This document shows, one piece after another, positions 25,188-32,200 of a stretch of 33,758 nucleotides of DNA. The notes under the pieces were generated by a model that saw nothing but the letters and a program-made list of their open reading frames with translations, was not told where the DNA came from and did not search any database. Position numbers and translations under genes: made by a program. How positions within the stretch are numbered: position 1 is the first letter of the stretch; the number at the start of each line of letters is the position of its first letter. The DNA lies in the NCBI RefSeq assembly GCF_945649885.1, contig NZ_CALZFS010000012.1:1-33758 (forward strand), written 5' to 3'. The DNA comes from an uncultured Corynebacterium sp. (GTDB taxonomy: Bacteria; Actinomycetota; Actinomycetes; Mycobacteriales; Mycobacteriaceae).

Positions 25188-26657
25188 AATTCCCAGGATG
25201 CTCAGAACCAGGAGACCTCCCCGCAGAAGGTGGACCGTCTCGCACTCATGGCGCGCGCTCACCAGGCAATCGGGGACCTCTCAACCATCCTCACCCCACT
25301 GGCCGCTGCCTTCACCGCCCAAGGTCACTCCCTCTACCTGGTCGGTGGATCAGTCCGTGATGCCTTCCTCGGTGATCTGGGCAATGATCTCGACTTCACC
25401 ACCTCGGCCCGCCCGGAGGGCACCCGCGCCATCCTGGATGACTACGCCGATGTCGTGTGGGACACCGGCATCGCCTTCGGCACCCTCTCTGCGGAGAAGG
25501 CCGGCCAGCAGATTGAGATCACCACCTTCCGTTCCGATGTCTATGACGGCAACTCCCGCAACCCGGAGGTCACCTTTGGTGACACCCTGGAAGGCGATCT
25601 GGTGCGTCGTGACTTCAAGGTCAACTCCATGGCCGTGGAGATCGCCGGTGACGGCACTCTGACCTTCCACGATCCCGTCGGTGGCCTGGAAGATCTGCTG
25701 CACCAGCGTCTGGACACCCCGGCCACCCCGGAACAGTCCTTCAACGATGACCCCCTGCGCATGCTGCGTGCCGCACGCTTTGTCTCCCAGCTGGGCTTTG
25801 CCGTGGCCGACCGCGTGGTCACCGCCATGACTGAGATGGCCGGACAGATCAGCCGCATCACCGTGGAACGCGTCCAGGTGGAACTGGACAAGATGATGCT
25901 GGGCAAACGCCCCGAGGACGGCATCGACCTCATGGTCGATACCGGCATCGCCGAGATCATCTTCCCGGAGATCCCCGCCATGCAGATGACCCAGGACGAA
26001 CATATGCAACACAAGGATGTGTACCGCCACTCCCTCCAGGTCATGCGCCAATCCATCGACCAGGAAGAAGAACCGGACCTGGTCCTGCGCTGGGCAGCAC
26101 TCCTGCACGACTGCGGTAAACCTGACACCCGTGACTTCAACGAAGACGGCCGTGTCAGTTTCCACCAACACGAGGTGGTCGGTGCCAAACTGGTCCGCCG
26201 CCGCATGCGCAAACTGAAATACTCCAAGCAGATGATCTCCGAGGTGGGCCAGCTGGTCTTCCTCCACATGCGCTTCCACGGCTTCGGTGAAGGCCAGTGG
26301 ACTGACTCCGCGGTCCGCCGCTATGTCGCTGATGCCGGTGACCTGCTGCCCCGTCTGCATAAACTGGTCCGTGCCGACTGCACCACCAGGAACAAAAGGA
26401 AGGCACAGCGCCTCCAGGCCACCTACGATCACCTGGAAGAAAGAATTGCCGATATTGCCGCCCGTGAAGACCTGGCCCGCGTGCGCCCGGACCTCGACGG
26501 CAATGAGATCATGAAGATCCTGGACATCCCGGCAGGACCCCAGGTGGGTAAGGCCTGGGGCTTCCTCAAGGAACTACGACTGGAGCGCGGACCGCTCGAG
26601 CACGAAGACGCCATCGCTGAACTCAAAGCATGGTGGGAAGGAGAAAAAGATGAGTGA
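25185..26657 (+). CDS. cca: CCA-adding tRNA nucleotidyltransferase
   Basis: A 490-residue class II nucleotidyltransferase that builds or repairs the CCA end of tRNA. The nucleotidyltransferase motif VGGSVRD is at residues 53-59, the metal-binding DLDFTT at 68-73 and RRDFKVNSMA at 141-150. NDDPLRMLRAARF at 187-199 is the nucleotide-recognition region. A C-terminal HD domain is present (H276, then LLHDCGK at 306-312, and H327/H329), as usual in actinobacterial forms sometimes named pcnA. GTG 25185 is chosen because the in-frame extension to 25146 reads through the likely promoter. The 3' end overlaps yqgE by eight bases. Confidence 0.94.
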   Translation: MNSQDAQNQETSPQKVDRLALMARAHQAIGDLSTILTPLAAAFTAQGHSLYLVGGSVRDAFLGDLGNDLDFTTSARPEGTRAILDDYADVVWDTGIAFGTLSAEKAGQQIEITTFRSDVYDGNSRNPEVTFGDTLEGDLVRRDFKVNSMAVEIAGDGTLTFHDPVGGLEDLLHQRLDTPATPEQSFNDDPLRMLRAARFVSQLGFAVADRVVTAMTEMAGQISRITVERVQVELDKMMLGKRPEDGIDLMVDTGIAEIIFPEIPAMQMTQDEHMQHKDVYRHSLQVMRQSIDQEEEPDLVLRWAALLHDCGKPDTRDFNEDGRVSFHQHEVVGAKLVRRRMRKLKYSKQMISEVGQLVFLHMRFHGFGEGQWTDSAVRRYVADAGDLLPRLHKLVRADCTTRNKRKAQRLQATYDHLEERIADIAAREDLARVRPDLDGNEIMKILDIPAGPQVGKAWGFLKELRLERGPLEHEDAIAELKAWWEGEKDE

Positions 26658-27255
26658 TTTTTACGCAGACCGCCTGTTCAACGCCCTGGAACGCAATGAG
26701 GTTGAACCAGGCATGCTCCTTGTCGCCGCACCGGACATGGCCTCCGCGGAATTCAACCGCAGCGTGGTGCTCATCATCGAACACTCCCCTGCCACCACCT
26801 TCGGCGTCAATATCGCCTCCCGCAGTGATCTCGCCGTAGCTAACGTCCTGCCCGAGTGGGTTGATCTGACCGCCAAGCCACAGGCTCTCTACATCGGCGG
26901 GCCCTTGAGCCAACAGGCCGTGGTCGGACTCGGCGTGACCAAGCCCGGGGTGGACGTCAACGACTCCACCCGATTCAACAAACTGGCCAACCGACTGGTC
27001 CACGTTGATCTGCGCACCCCACCGGAAGATGTCAAGGATGACCTGGAGGGCATGCGCTTTTTCGCCGGCTACGCCGAATGGTCACCCGGCCAGCTCAACG
27101 AGGAAATCGAACAGGGCGACTGGTTCGTCGCCCCGGCACTGCCCTCCGACATCATCGCGCCCGGACGTGTAGATGTCTGGGGCGATGTCATGCGCCGCCA
27201 GCCCATGCCCCTGCCGCTGTATTCCACCTTCCCCGCTGATCCCACCGACAACTAG
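26650..27255 (+). CDS. yqgE: YqgE/AlgH family protein (DUF179)
   Basis: A 201-residue conserved protein of unknown biochemical function. Family features are PGMLLVAAPDM near residue 20, FNRSVVLIIEHSPATTFGVN (35-54), the YIGGPL segment near 81 and FAGYAEWSPGQLNEEIEQGD (138-157), which is the most conserved part. AAGGAG (26638-26643) is ideally placed for ATG 26650. It overlaps cca by eight bases, so translation is coupled. It is followed by about 60 bases before azlC. Confidence 0.92.
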   Translation: MSDFYADRLFNALERNEVEPGMLLVAAPDMASAEFNRSVVLIIEHSPATTFGVNIASRSDLAVANVLPEWVDLTAKPQALYIGGPLSQQAVVGLGVTKPGVDVNDSTRFNKLANRLVHVDLRTPPEDVKDDLEGMRFFAGYAEWSPGQLNEEIEQGDWFVAPALPSDIIAPGRVDVWGDVMRRQPMPLPLYSTFPADPTDN

Positions 27256-27316
27256 ACCACCTTTAAGGTAGCTGTCGTGGGAACGGTGAGAATCCCCTCT
27301 TGATGAGAAAGCTCAG

Positions 27317-28039
27317 ATGCACGTGAGTTCGGAAAAACTCCGGGAGATCCGTGGCGGACTGAAGGAAACCAGCACCGTGGGACTCGGCCTGGTCCCCTTA
27401 GGTCTGGCCTTCGGCCTGCTCATGGTCCAATCCGGTTATGCCTGGTGGTGGACACCGATCTTCTCCGTGGTGATCTACGCCGGATCCATGGAATACCTGG
27501 CTATCGGCCTCATCACCGCTGGTGTAGGGCCGTTTTCTGCCCTGCTCACCGGTTTCATGGTGAACTTCAGGCATATCTTCTACGGCCTCACCTTCCCGCG
27601 CCACAGCATCCAGTCCAGGCCCGGGCGGGCCTATTCCACCTACGCGCTCACTGATGAGTCCTATGCCATCGCCTCAGCACGCCCACCCGGGGAGATCAGC
27701 GGCACCCGCACCCTGACCATCCAGATCGTGTGCCAGCTGTTGTGGGTGATCCCCGGCATCATCGGTGCCGTGGTGGGCCAGGTACTACCCGCGGGGCTCA
27801 AGGGCATGGAATTCGCCCTCACCGCCCTGTTCGTGGTGCTGGCCTGGGAAGCCTTCAAAAACAACAAAGACTGGTCCCTGCCCTTAACCGCCGTGGTGCT
27901 GGCCCTGGTGGCCGGCCTGCTTGCGCCTGGCCAGATCCTGGTCCTTGCCCTGACCGTCTACTTTGTCATCCTGCTGTTGCGTTTCCGCTTTGAAAAGCTG
28001 GACCACCGGATGGAACTGAAGGCTACAGACAATGGGTGA
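27317..28039 (+). CDS. azlC: AzlC-family amino-acid exporter, large subunit
   Basis: A 240-residue membrane protein of the AzlC (LIV-E) family with about seven hydrophobic segments. Conserved parts are VPLGLAFGLLMVQSGYAWWW (26-45), YAGSMEYLAIGL (54-65) and MVNFRHIFYGLTFPRH (81-96). Its partner AzlD follows with an eight-base overlap. Together the family exports branched-chain amino acids and, for C. glutamicum BrnFE, methionine. No divergent lrp-type regulator lies next to it, so this may be a paralogue of brnFE rather than that system. The ATG has only a weak GAGAAAG-like ribosome binding site. Confidence 0.9.
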   Translation: MHVSSEKLREIRGGLKETSTVGLGLVPLGLAFGLLMVQSGYAWWWTPIFSVVIYAGSMEYLAIGLITAGVGPFSALLTGFMVNFRHIFYGLTFPRHSIQSRPGRAYSTYALTDESYAIASARPPGEISGTRTLTIQIVCQLLWVIPGIIGAVVGQVLPAGLKGMEFALTALFVVLAWEAFKNNKDWSLPLTAVVLALVAGLLAPGQILVLALTVYFVILLLRFRFEKLDHRMELKATDNG

Positions 28040-28379
28040 TTATGGGCTCCCGGTCGGGGTGAGCTTAGGCCAGGTGGTGGCGGTGTTGATCCCCATTGCC
28101 ATCATCACCGTGCTGCTGCGACTTTTCCCCTATGTGGCCATGAGGGGCATCAAGAACAACCAACTCATGGCTGTACTGGGACGCACCATGCCGGTGGGTG
28201 TGATGAGCGTGCTGGTCATTTACACCCTGTTTTCCCAGACAGGTGCACCCGGTGGCATCTGGGCCTCCCTGATCGGAGTGGCTGTCACCGCAGGCCTTCA
28301 CTGGTGGCGCCGGTCCGCCGGACTGTCCATCGTGGGCGGCACCGTGGCCTATATGCTGCTGGTGAACCTGGTGTTCTAA
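28032..28379 (+). CDS. azlD: AzlD-family amino-acid exporter, small subunit
   Basis: A 115-residue hydrophobic protein with four likely membrane helices. The family core VLLRLFPYVAMRG is at about residues 27-39, with RTMPVGVMSVLVIYTL at 51-66. It acts with AzlC as the small half of the exporter. The ATG at 28032 lies inside the end of azlC, an eight-base overlap. The stop overlaps by four bases the end of the convergent gene 28376-28720. Confidence 0.9.
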   Translation: MGDYGLPVGVSLGQVVAVLIPIAIITVLLRLFPYVAMRGIKNNQLMAVLGRTMPVGVMSVLVIYTLFSQTGAPGGIWASLIGVAVTAGLHWWRRSAGLSIVGGTVAYMLLVNLVF

Positions 28380-28720
28380 CTGATCTCTGGGAACTTGGTC
28401 ACGGCTTCCACCCACAGGCCTTCGAACTCCTCCGCGCTGATTATGCGTGCCTTGATGTCGGGGAAAGCCGCATAGGAATCCGGGTGCGGAACCACTTCAT
28501 TGGGTTCGGCAGCCAGACCAACATTCTGGCCACCGATCAGGCCCGCACCGGTGACGGTCTCGTCATTGCCAGAACCGGACAGCTCGATGATGCGCATCAT
28601 GGTGCACATGGCCGGTGAGGTGGGGGTGGCCTCACTGTACTCCCGCATTTCTGCGATATGGATGGCTGATGGGTTGCCGGGAATCTCGATCTCGGTGCGT
28701 ACGTGAATGACTTTGCTCAT
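28376..28720 (-). CDS. Conserved-looking small protein, unknown function
   Basis: A 114-residue soluble protein, not recognised. It starts MSKVIHVRTEIEIPGNPSAI. It has no signal peptide or membrane segment, an Ile/Val-rich N-terminal strand, a Met-rich middle (SPAMCTMMRIIELSG) and a Gly-rich loop (VTGAGLIGGQNVGL), and ends in a Glu/Phe-rich helix (ISAEEFEGLWVEAVTKFPEI). It is divergent from pdxK with its start about 77 bases from the likely pdxK start, and convergent with azlD with a four-base overlap. No ribosome binding site is evident. Codon pattern and protein-like composition support a real gene. Confidence 0.7.
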   Translation of the reverse strand: MSKVIHVRTEIEIPGNPSAIHIAEMREYSEATPTSPAMCTMMRIIELSGSGNDETVTGAGLIGGQNVGLAAEPNEVVPHPDSYAAFPDIKARIISAEEFEGLWVEAVTKFPEIS

Positions 28721-28796
28721 GGGTGAAAGCTTAACGGTGGATAAAATAATGGGGGTAATGTTCCCAATCCGTCACAAACCTCGTAAGTTTGTTGAG

Positions 28797-29597
28797 GTGG
28801 TCAATTACGCATTTGTCATCGCAGGTTCAGAGGCAACCGGCGGCGCCGGTATTCAGGTCGATTTGAAAACATTCCAGCAGCGGGATGTTTACGGCATCGG
28901 TGCCATCACGTGCATCGTCGCATTCGACCCGAAGAATAACTGGGGTCACCGCTTCGTGCCGGTAGATCCGGACGTCATCGCCAATCAGATTGAGGCAGCC
29001 ACCGGCGCCCATGATCTCGACGTGGTGAAGATCGGCATGCTCGGCACCCCGGTCACCATCGATACCGTCGCAGGAGCACTGGAGCAGAACAAGTTCAGGC
29101 ATGTTGTCCTGGATCCGGTTCTGATCTGCAAGGGGCAGGAGCCCGGCGCTGCCCTGGACACCGACACTGCCCTGCGCGCCAAGGTGCTCCCACACGCCAC
29201 CGTGATCACCCCGAACAACTTCGAGGCGACAACCCTCTCGGGACTGGAGAAGCTGGAAACCCTTGATGATCTCAAGGAAGCAGCCCGCCTCATCCACGAG
29301 CAGGGCCCACAGTATGTTGTGGTCAAGGGTGGCCTGGACTTCCCCGGCGACGACGCCATCGACGTGCTTTATGACGGCGAGGAGTACCACGTGTTCTCCG
29401 AGCCGAAGATCGGCGACAACCGTGTCTCCGGTGCTGGCTGCACCTTCGCTGCGGTCATCACCGCGGAACTGGCCAAGAAGGCCTCCGTGCTTGAGGCTGT
29501 CACCACCGCTAAACGCGTGGTCACCCAGGCTGTCCGCGATTCCGTGGATTCCAATGCTCCCTTCACCTCTGTCTGGTTGAGCGAAGGCAACAAATAA
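28797..29597 (+). CDS. pdxK: Pyridoxine/pyridoxal kinase, ThiD-like
   Basis: A 266-residue ribokinase-fold enzyme (from GTG 28797) that phosphorylates pyridoxal or pyridoxine, possibly also hydroxymethylpyrimidine. The N-terminal VIAGSEATGGAGIQVDLKTF (7-26) binds substrate. VLDPVLICKG is at 104-113. The anion-hole loop is SGAGCTFAA at 211-219, with the Cys of PdxK/ThiD-type enzymes at 214. Longer starts at ATG 28758 or 28707 are open; they add residues outside the family, and the longest runs into the divergent gene. ATG 28758 follows a TAAAAT box by about 10 bases and could be leaderless. A strong terminator lies about 60 bases downstream. PdxK is favoured over ThiD by the CKGQE segment. Confidence 0.88.
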   Translation: MVNYAFVIAGSEATGGAGIQVDLKTFQQRDVYGIGAITCIVAFDPKNNWGHRFVPVDPDVIANQIEAATGAHDLDVVKIGMLGTPVTIDTVAGALEQNKFRHVVLDPVLICKGQEPGAALDTDTALRAKVLPHATVITPNNFEATTLSGLEKLETLDDLKEAARLIHEQGPQYVVVKGGLDFPGDDAIDVLYDGEEYHVFSEPKIGDNRVSGAGCTFAAVITAELAKKASVLEAVTTAKRVVTQAVRDSVDSNAPFTSVWLSEGNK

Positions 29598-29657
29598 CCA
29601 GTTTCCCCCCTGTCGATCCTGCTCAATGCGCAGGATGAACATCTTGAAGATCATCAT

Positions 29658-29693
29658 AAAAATGCACTCACCCATGAAGGTGAGTGCATTTTT
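29658..29693. terminator. Bidirectional rho-independent terminator after pdxK
   Basis: A perfect 15-base-pair stem (29658-29672 with 29679-29693) with a six-base loop CATGAA. The arms end in A5 and T5, so it works as an intrinsic terminator in both directions. Confidence 0.92.
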
Positions 29694-29705
29694 ATTGTCT
29701 TGATT

Positions 29706-29920
29706 TTATGACTCATCATGCCCGGTGGTGTTGGGCAGGATTTCCGTGATCACCAGGTCGGAGGGGTGCTGGCTACAGTGGCCAGGTCAGAAACAGCCGT
29801 GGTGAGCTCCTCCATCCCTGCATCCTGTGTCACGACGACATGCCCGGTGGATACTGCGCACACTGCGGTCAATGCCGTGGTGAATGTGGCCAGGCGTAGA
29901 CCATTGCTTCGTCGATTCAA
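29706..29920 (-). pseudogene. Frameshifted remnant of an exported protein
   Basis: On the minus strand a TTG at 29920, seven bases after AAGAAGGA, opens a 56-codon frame to the TGA at 29750-29752. It encodes a signal-peptide-like start: basic NRRSNGLRLA, then hydrophobic FTTALTAVCAVSTGHVVV. The next frame continues with SDLVITEILPNTTGHDES and stops at 29706-29708. That segment resembles the N-terminus of secreted lamin-tail/phosphoesterase proteins, which often begin with VITEI-x-PNT. A frameshift and truncation therefore explain both pieces. This is inferred from short segments; a real small exported peptide is the alternative. Confidence 0.4.
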
Positions 29921-30026
29921 TGTGGTTCCTTCTTAAGGGATAGATGCTCAGGGATATTCAAAGGGGGTGCAGGCTGAGGGCGGGTTGGGGATGGAAATGT
30001 TGGGGTAGATACCCGGCATGGTAAAA

Positions 30027-30052
30027 ACACCCGGTCTGTTCAGACAGGGTGT
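30027..30052 (-). terminator. Orphan minus-strand terminator
   Basis: ACACCC (30027-30032) pairs with GGGTGT (30047-30052). After one mismatch, GTCT/AGAC (30034-30037 with 30042-30045) pairs around a four-base loop. On the minus strand TTTTTAC overlaps the end of the stem. No minus-strand gene lies directly upstream, so it is either a leader attenuator for 29706-29920 or a leftover of a lost gene. Confidence 0.65.
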
Positions 30053-30275
30053 GGGGCGAGAAAGAGGCAATCAGACTGCTTAATGAGACATTAGATTCAA
30101 CTAATTAAAAAATTGTGAACTTGATGCAAATTCCCTGTGCACGTTATGTGTCCGAGCAGAGTTGCTTTCTCTGAAATTGGGAGGGGGATGTCCTTCCCCT
30201 GGGGCCGACAGGCCTCTGGAGTCCCCGGAATAGAAAATAATCTACAAGTATCTGCCCGCAGCAGGTTGATCTTCC

Positions 30276-30295
30276 CACCTGGGCGTCACCAGGTG
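30276..30295. promoter_or_regulatory. Palindromic operator candidate for the TetR regulator
   Basis: CACCTGG (30276-30282), six bases, CCAGGTG (30289-30295): a perfect 7+7 inverted repeat, with partial CTTC/GAAG extension outside. It lies 53 bases upstream of the tetR ATG and 30 bases upstream of a TAGAAT -10-like box. Size and position fit a TetR-family autoregulatory operator. Confidence 0.55.
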
Positions 30296-30347
30296 AAGTA
30301 CGCTGATCAGACAACAATTTTCCCCTAGAATCTTGAAGCAGGCAGTG

Positions 30348-30911
30348 ATGAATCTTAAAGATAAGAAAGCAGCAGATACGCGTCAGCGCTTCATCGATTC
30401 TGCCCAGAAGTTGTTTCAGCAACAGGGCTACGGTTCCACATCAATGAACCAGATCGCCCAGGGAGCAGGCGGTAGCCGGGCCAATCTTTATCTTCACTTC
30501 CGTAATAAGCCGGACCTCATGATGGCACGCATGCAGGAAATTGAGCCTGAGGTGCGTGGCCCTGTGGTGGCCATCTTTGATCTGCCGGAGATCACCATGG
30601 AGTCCATCCTTGACTGGCTGGCTGGGTTGGCAGAGATGTGGCGTGCTCATGCGGAGGAATTCTCCGCCATTGAACAAGCCATGGCTGAAGACGCAGAGGT
30701 TGCTGATGAATGGCTGGCCATGATGCGACGCTTGAGTTTCTCCGTTCCGGAACTGGCCGCCAACGAGCCACGCCGTGTCCAGTTTCTTGCCACCCTGATG
30801 GGCCTGGACCGTAACTTCTACTTCCTCTATGTCCGCAACCAGGTGATCAATGAGAAACTGGTACATCAGTCGCTGGCCAGACAGTGGCTGCTGCTGTTTG
30901 CCGAGGAATAG
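30348..30911 (+). CDS. TetR/AcrR-family transcriptional regulator
   Basis: A 187-residue regulator. The N-terminal helix-turn-helix covers about residues 9-55 (TRQRFIDSAQKLFQQQGYGS, then TSMNQIAQGAGGSRANLYLH followed by FRNK), typical of TetR DNA-binding domains. The C-terminal half is helical with several Trp and Met residues and would hold the ligand pocket; the ligand is unknown. ATG 30348 is preferred over the in-frame TTG 30333; AAGCAGG lies about 7 bases upstream. It is convergent with the lipoprotein gene and shares a terminator with it. Regulation of the nearby P450 genes is possible but not shown; the palindrome at 30276-30295 suggests it controls itself. Confidence 0.9.
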   Translation: MNLKDKKAADTRQRFIDSAQKLFQQQGYGSTSMNQIAQGAGGSRANLYLHFRNKPDLMMARMQEIEPEVRGPVVAIFDLPEITMESILDWLAGLAEMWRAHAEEFSAIEQAMAEDAEVADEWLAMMRRLSFSVPELAANEPRRVQFLATLMGLDRNFYFLYVRNQVINEKLVHQSLARQWLLLFAEE

Positions 30912-30932
30912 ATCCTGGCGGCTATAACCTAA

Positions 30933-30986
30933 AAACCGTTTCGCCCACCTCCCCTGACAACAAGGGAAAGTCTGGTGAAACGGTTT
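30933..30986. terminator. Bidirectional terminator between tetR and the lipoprotein gene
   Basis: AAACCGTTTC (30933-30942) pairs with GAAACGGTTT (30977-30986), extended inward by three pairs, with a further TCCCT/AGGGA pairing possible in the loop. It is flanked by A5 on the left and CTTTT on the right, so it suits the convergent genes on both sides. Confidence 0.85.
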
Positions 30987-31009
30987 CTTTTATGTGTTGC
31001 TACTTGTCT

Positions 31010-32161
31010 CTACTCGCGGTCGAGCTGGAGGATCTTATCGCCTGCGACACTGCCCACGAAGATCCGATCGCCAACCTCCAGAGCGGTGGTCGGGTTACCG
31101 AAGCCCTCAACATTGCCGGCGGCCACGGTCTCCACGGTGAAGGTCTCCGGATCCAGGGCGAAGACATCATAACGCTGCTCAGGCTCAAGATCGCCGAACT
31201 CATAGCCGAGGAAGGTCTCAAAGGAGTCGATCACCTGGCCGGTAACCAGAAGCTTGCCCTCCTCGGTGTAGCGGAGGTTGTCCGGCATGATGTCCAAGCC
31301 AACGGTGTTCAGAATCTCGCCGGAGCTGCGATCCAACTCCACCAGTTCACGGCCACCCCAGGAGGCCACATAGATGGACCCGCCATCTTCAGAGACGGCG
31401 ATGCCATTAGGGGTGGACATCTCTGAACCCTCCACCACTGACCAACCATCTGCTGGAGTCCAGTGGAGGATCTCACCGGTGTTCTCACCGGCGAAGGCCT
31501 TCTCAAAGCTGGCTTCCATATCGGTTGGGTCTAAGAAGTTGGTCACATAGAACCCATCGGAATCAGGATCAGCAACAACACCATTACCCATGCTGGCCTC
31601 CGGAAGGACTGCGCAGCCAACCCAGGTCAGTGCTTCCCCATCCACGCTGAAAACCTCAATGCTCTCGCGCCCACCGTGGTTGACCACATAGAGGAACTCG
31701 GTGCCGTCATCTGCCACCTCAGTGCCCAGTCCGTGTGGTGCCGCGACAGAAGCATCCAGTGGGCCATCGCAGCTACCGAAGGTTTCAGTGTCGTGGGCTT
31801 CGGTGATGTTTTCCGGAGTCCAGACATTGGTGAGCTCACCGGAATCGGTATCCACAGCATGCAGGCTGCCGGCACCACCGTCATCGTCACCGGGGTTCTC
31901 GGACATGCCACTGAGGAAGACCGTGCCTGATTCCAACAGGACGAGATCCTCCGGTTTGGTGGGACCATCAAGAAGAGTCTCAGTCCAGGTGACCTGCTCA
32001 ACAGTGGTTTCAGTGGCCCCAGTGGCCTCAGTGGTTGTTTCTGATGCAGTGGTGGTTGCCTCTGCATCAGCGGTGGAGTCTGCCTCGCTGGGTGTACACG
32101 CAGCAAGCGTGAACACCGCGGTGAGGGCGGCAGCTGTAGGGATCAGGCCGTTAAGACGCAT
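31010..32161 (-). CDS. Lipoprotein with SMP-30/gluconolactonase-like beta-propeller
   Basis: A 383-residue exported lipoprotein. The signal peptide ends in a lipobox LAAC (residues 19-22, lipidated Cys 22), followed by a Thr/Glu/Ala-rich linker to about residue 55. The rest looks like a six-bladed propeller of the SMP-30/lactonase or paraoxonase type: repeated GTEFLYVVNHGG, MGNGVVADPDSDGFYVTNFL, MSTPNGIAVSEDGGSIYVAS and IMPDNLRYTEEGKLLVTG. The Asn/Asp pattern at blade starts fits calcium and active-site ligands of the fold. The substrate is unknown; lactones or esters are a family-based guess. ATG 32161 has AAGGAG at ideal spacing. It follows the P450 by 39 bases on the same strand, so they are probably co-transcribed. 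Confidence 0.85.
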   Translation of the reverse strand: MRLNGLIPTAAALTAVFTLAACTPSEADSTADAEATTTASETTTEATGATETTVEQVTWTETLLDGPTKPEDLVLLESGTVFLSGMSENPGDDDGGAGSLHAVDTDSGELTNVWTPENITEAHDTETFGSCDGPLDASVAAPHGLGTEVADDGTEFLYVVNHGGRESIEVFSVDGEALTWVGCAVLPEASMGNGVVADPDSDGFYVTNFLDPTDMEASFEKAFAGENTGEILHWTPADGWSVVEGSEMSTPNGIAVSEDGGSIYVASWGGRELVELDRSSGEILNTVGLDIMPDNLRYTEEGKLLVTGQVIDSFETFLGYEFGDLEPEQRYDVFALDPETFTVETVAAGNVEGFGNPTTALEVGDRIFVGSVAGDKILQLDRE

Positions 32162-32200
32162 AGGGGCTCCTTGAAGTAGGGGTGTGTGAAGGTAGGGGTT

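Larger units (their letters stand above)
29937..30347. other. Non-coding stretch upstream of the TetR gene
   Basis: About 410 bases with no convincing gene. It holds an orphan terminator (30027-30052), an A/T-rich island (about 30085-30135, ATTAGATTCAACTAATTAAA), a likely operator (30276-30295) and a TAGAAT box (30326-30331). Confidence 0.5.

Noticed and set aside
25350..26432. Long minus-strand open frame (360 codons) opposite cca
   Set aside because: It is antisense to the well-supported cca gene, rich in Val/Gly/His/Asp from reversed codons, with no domain.
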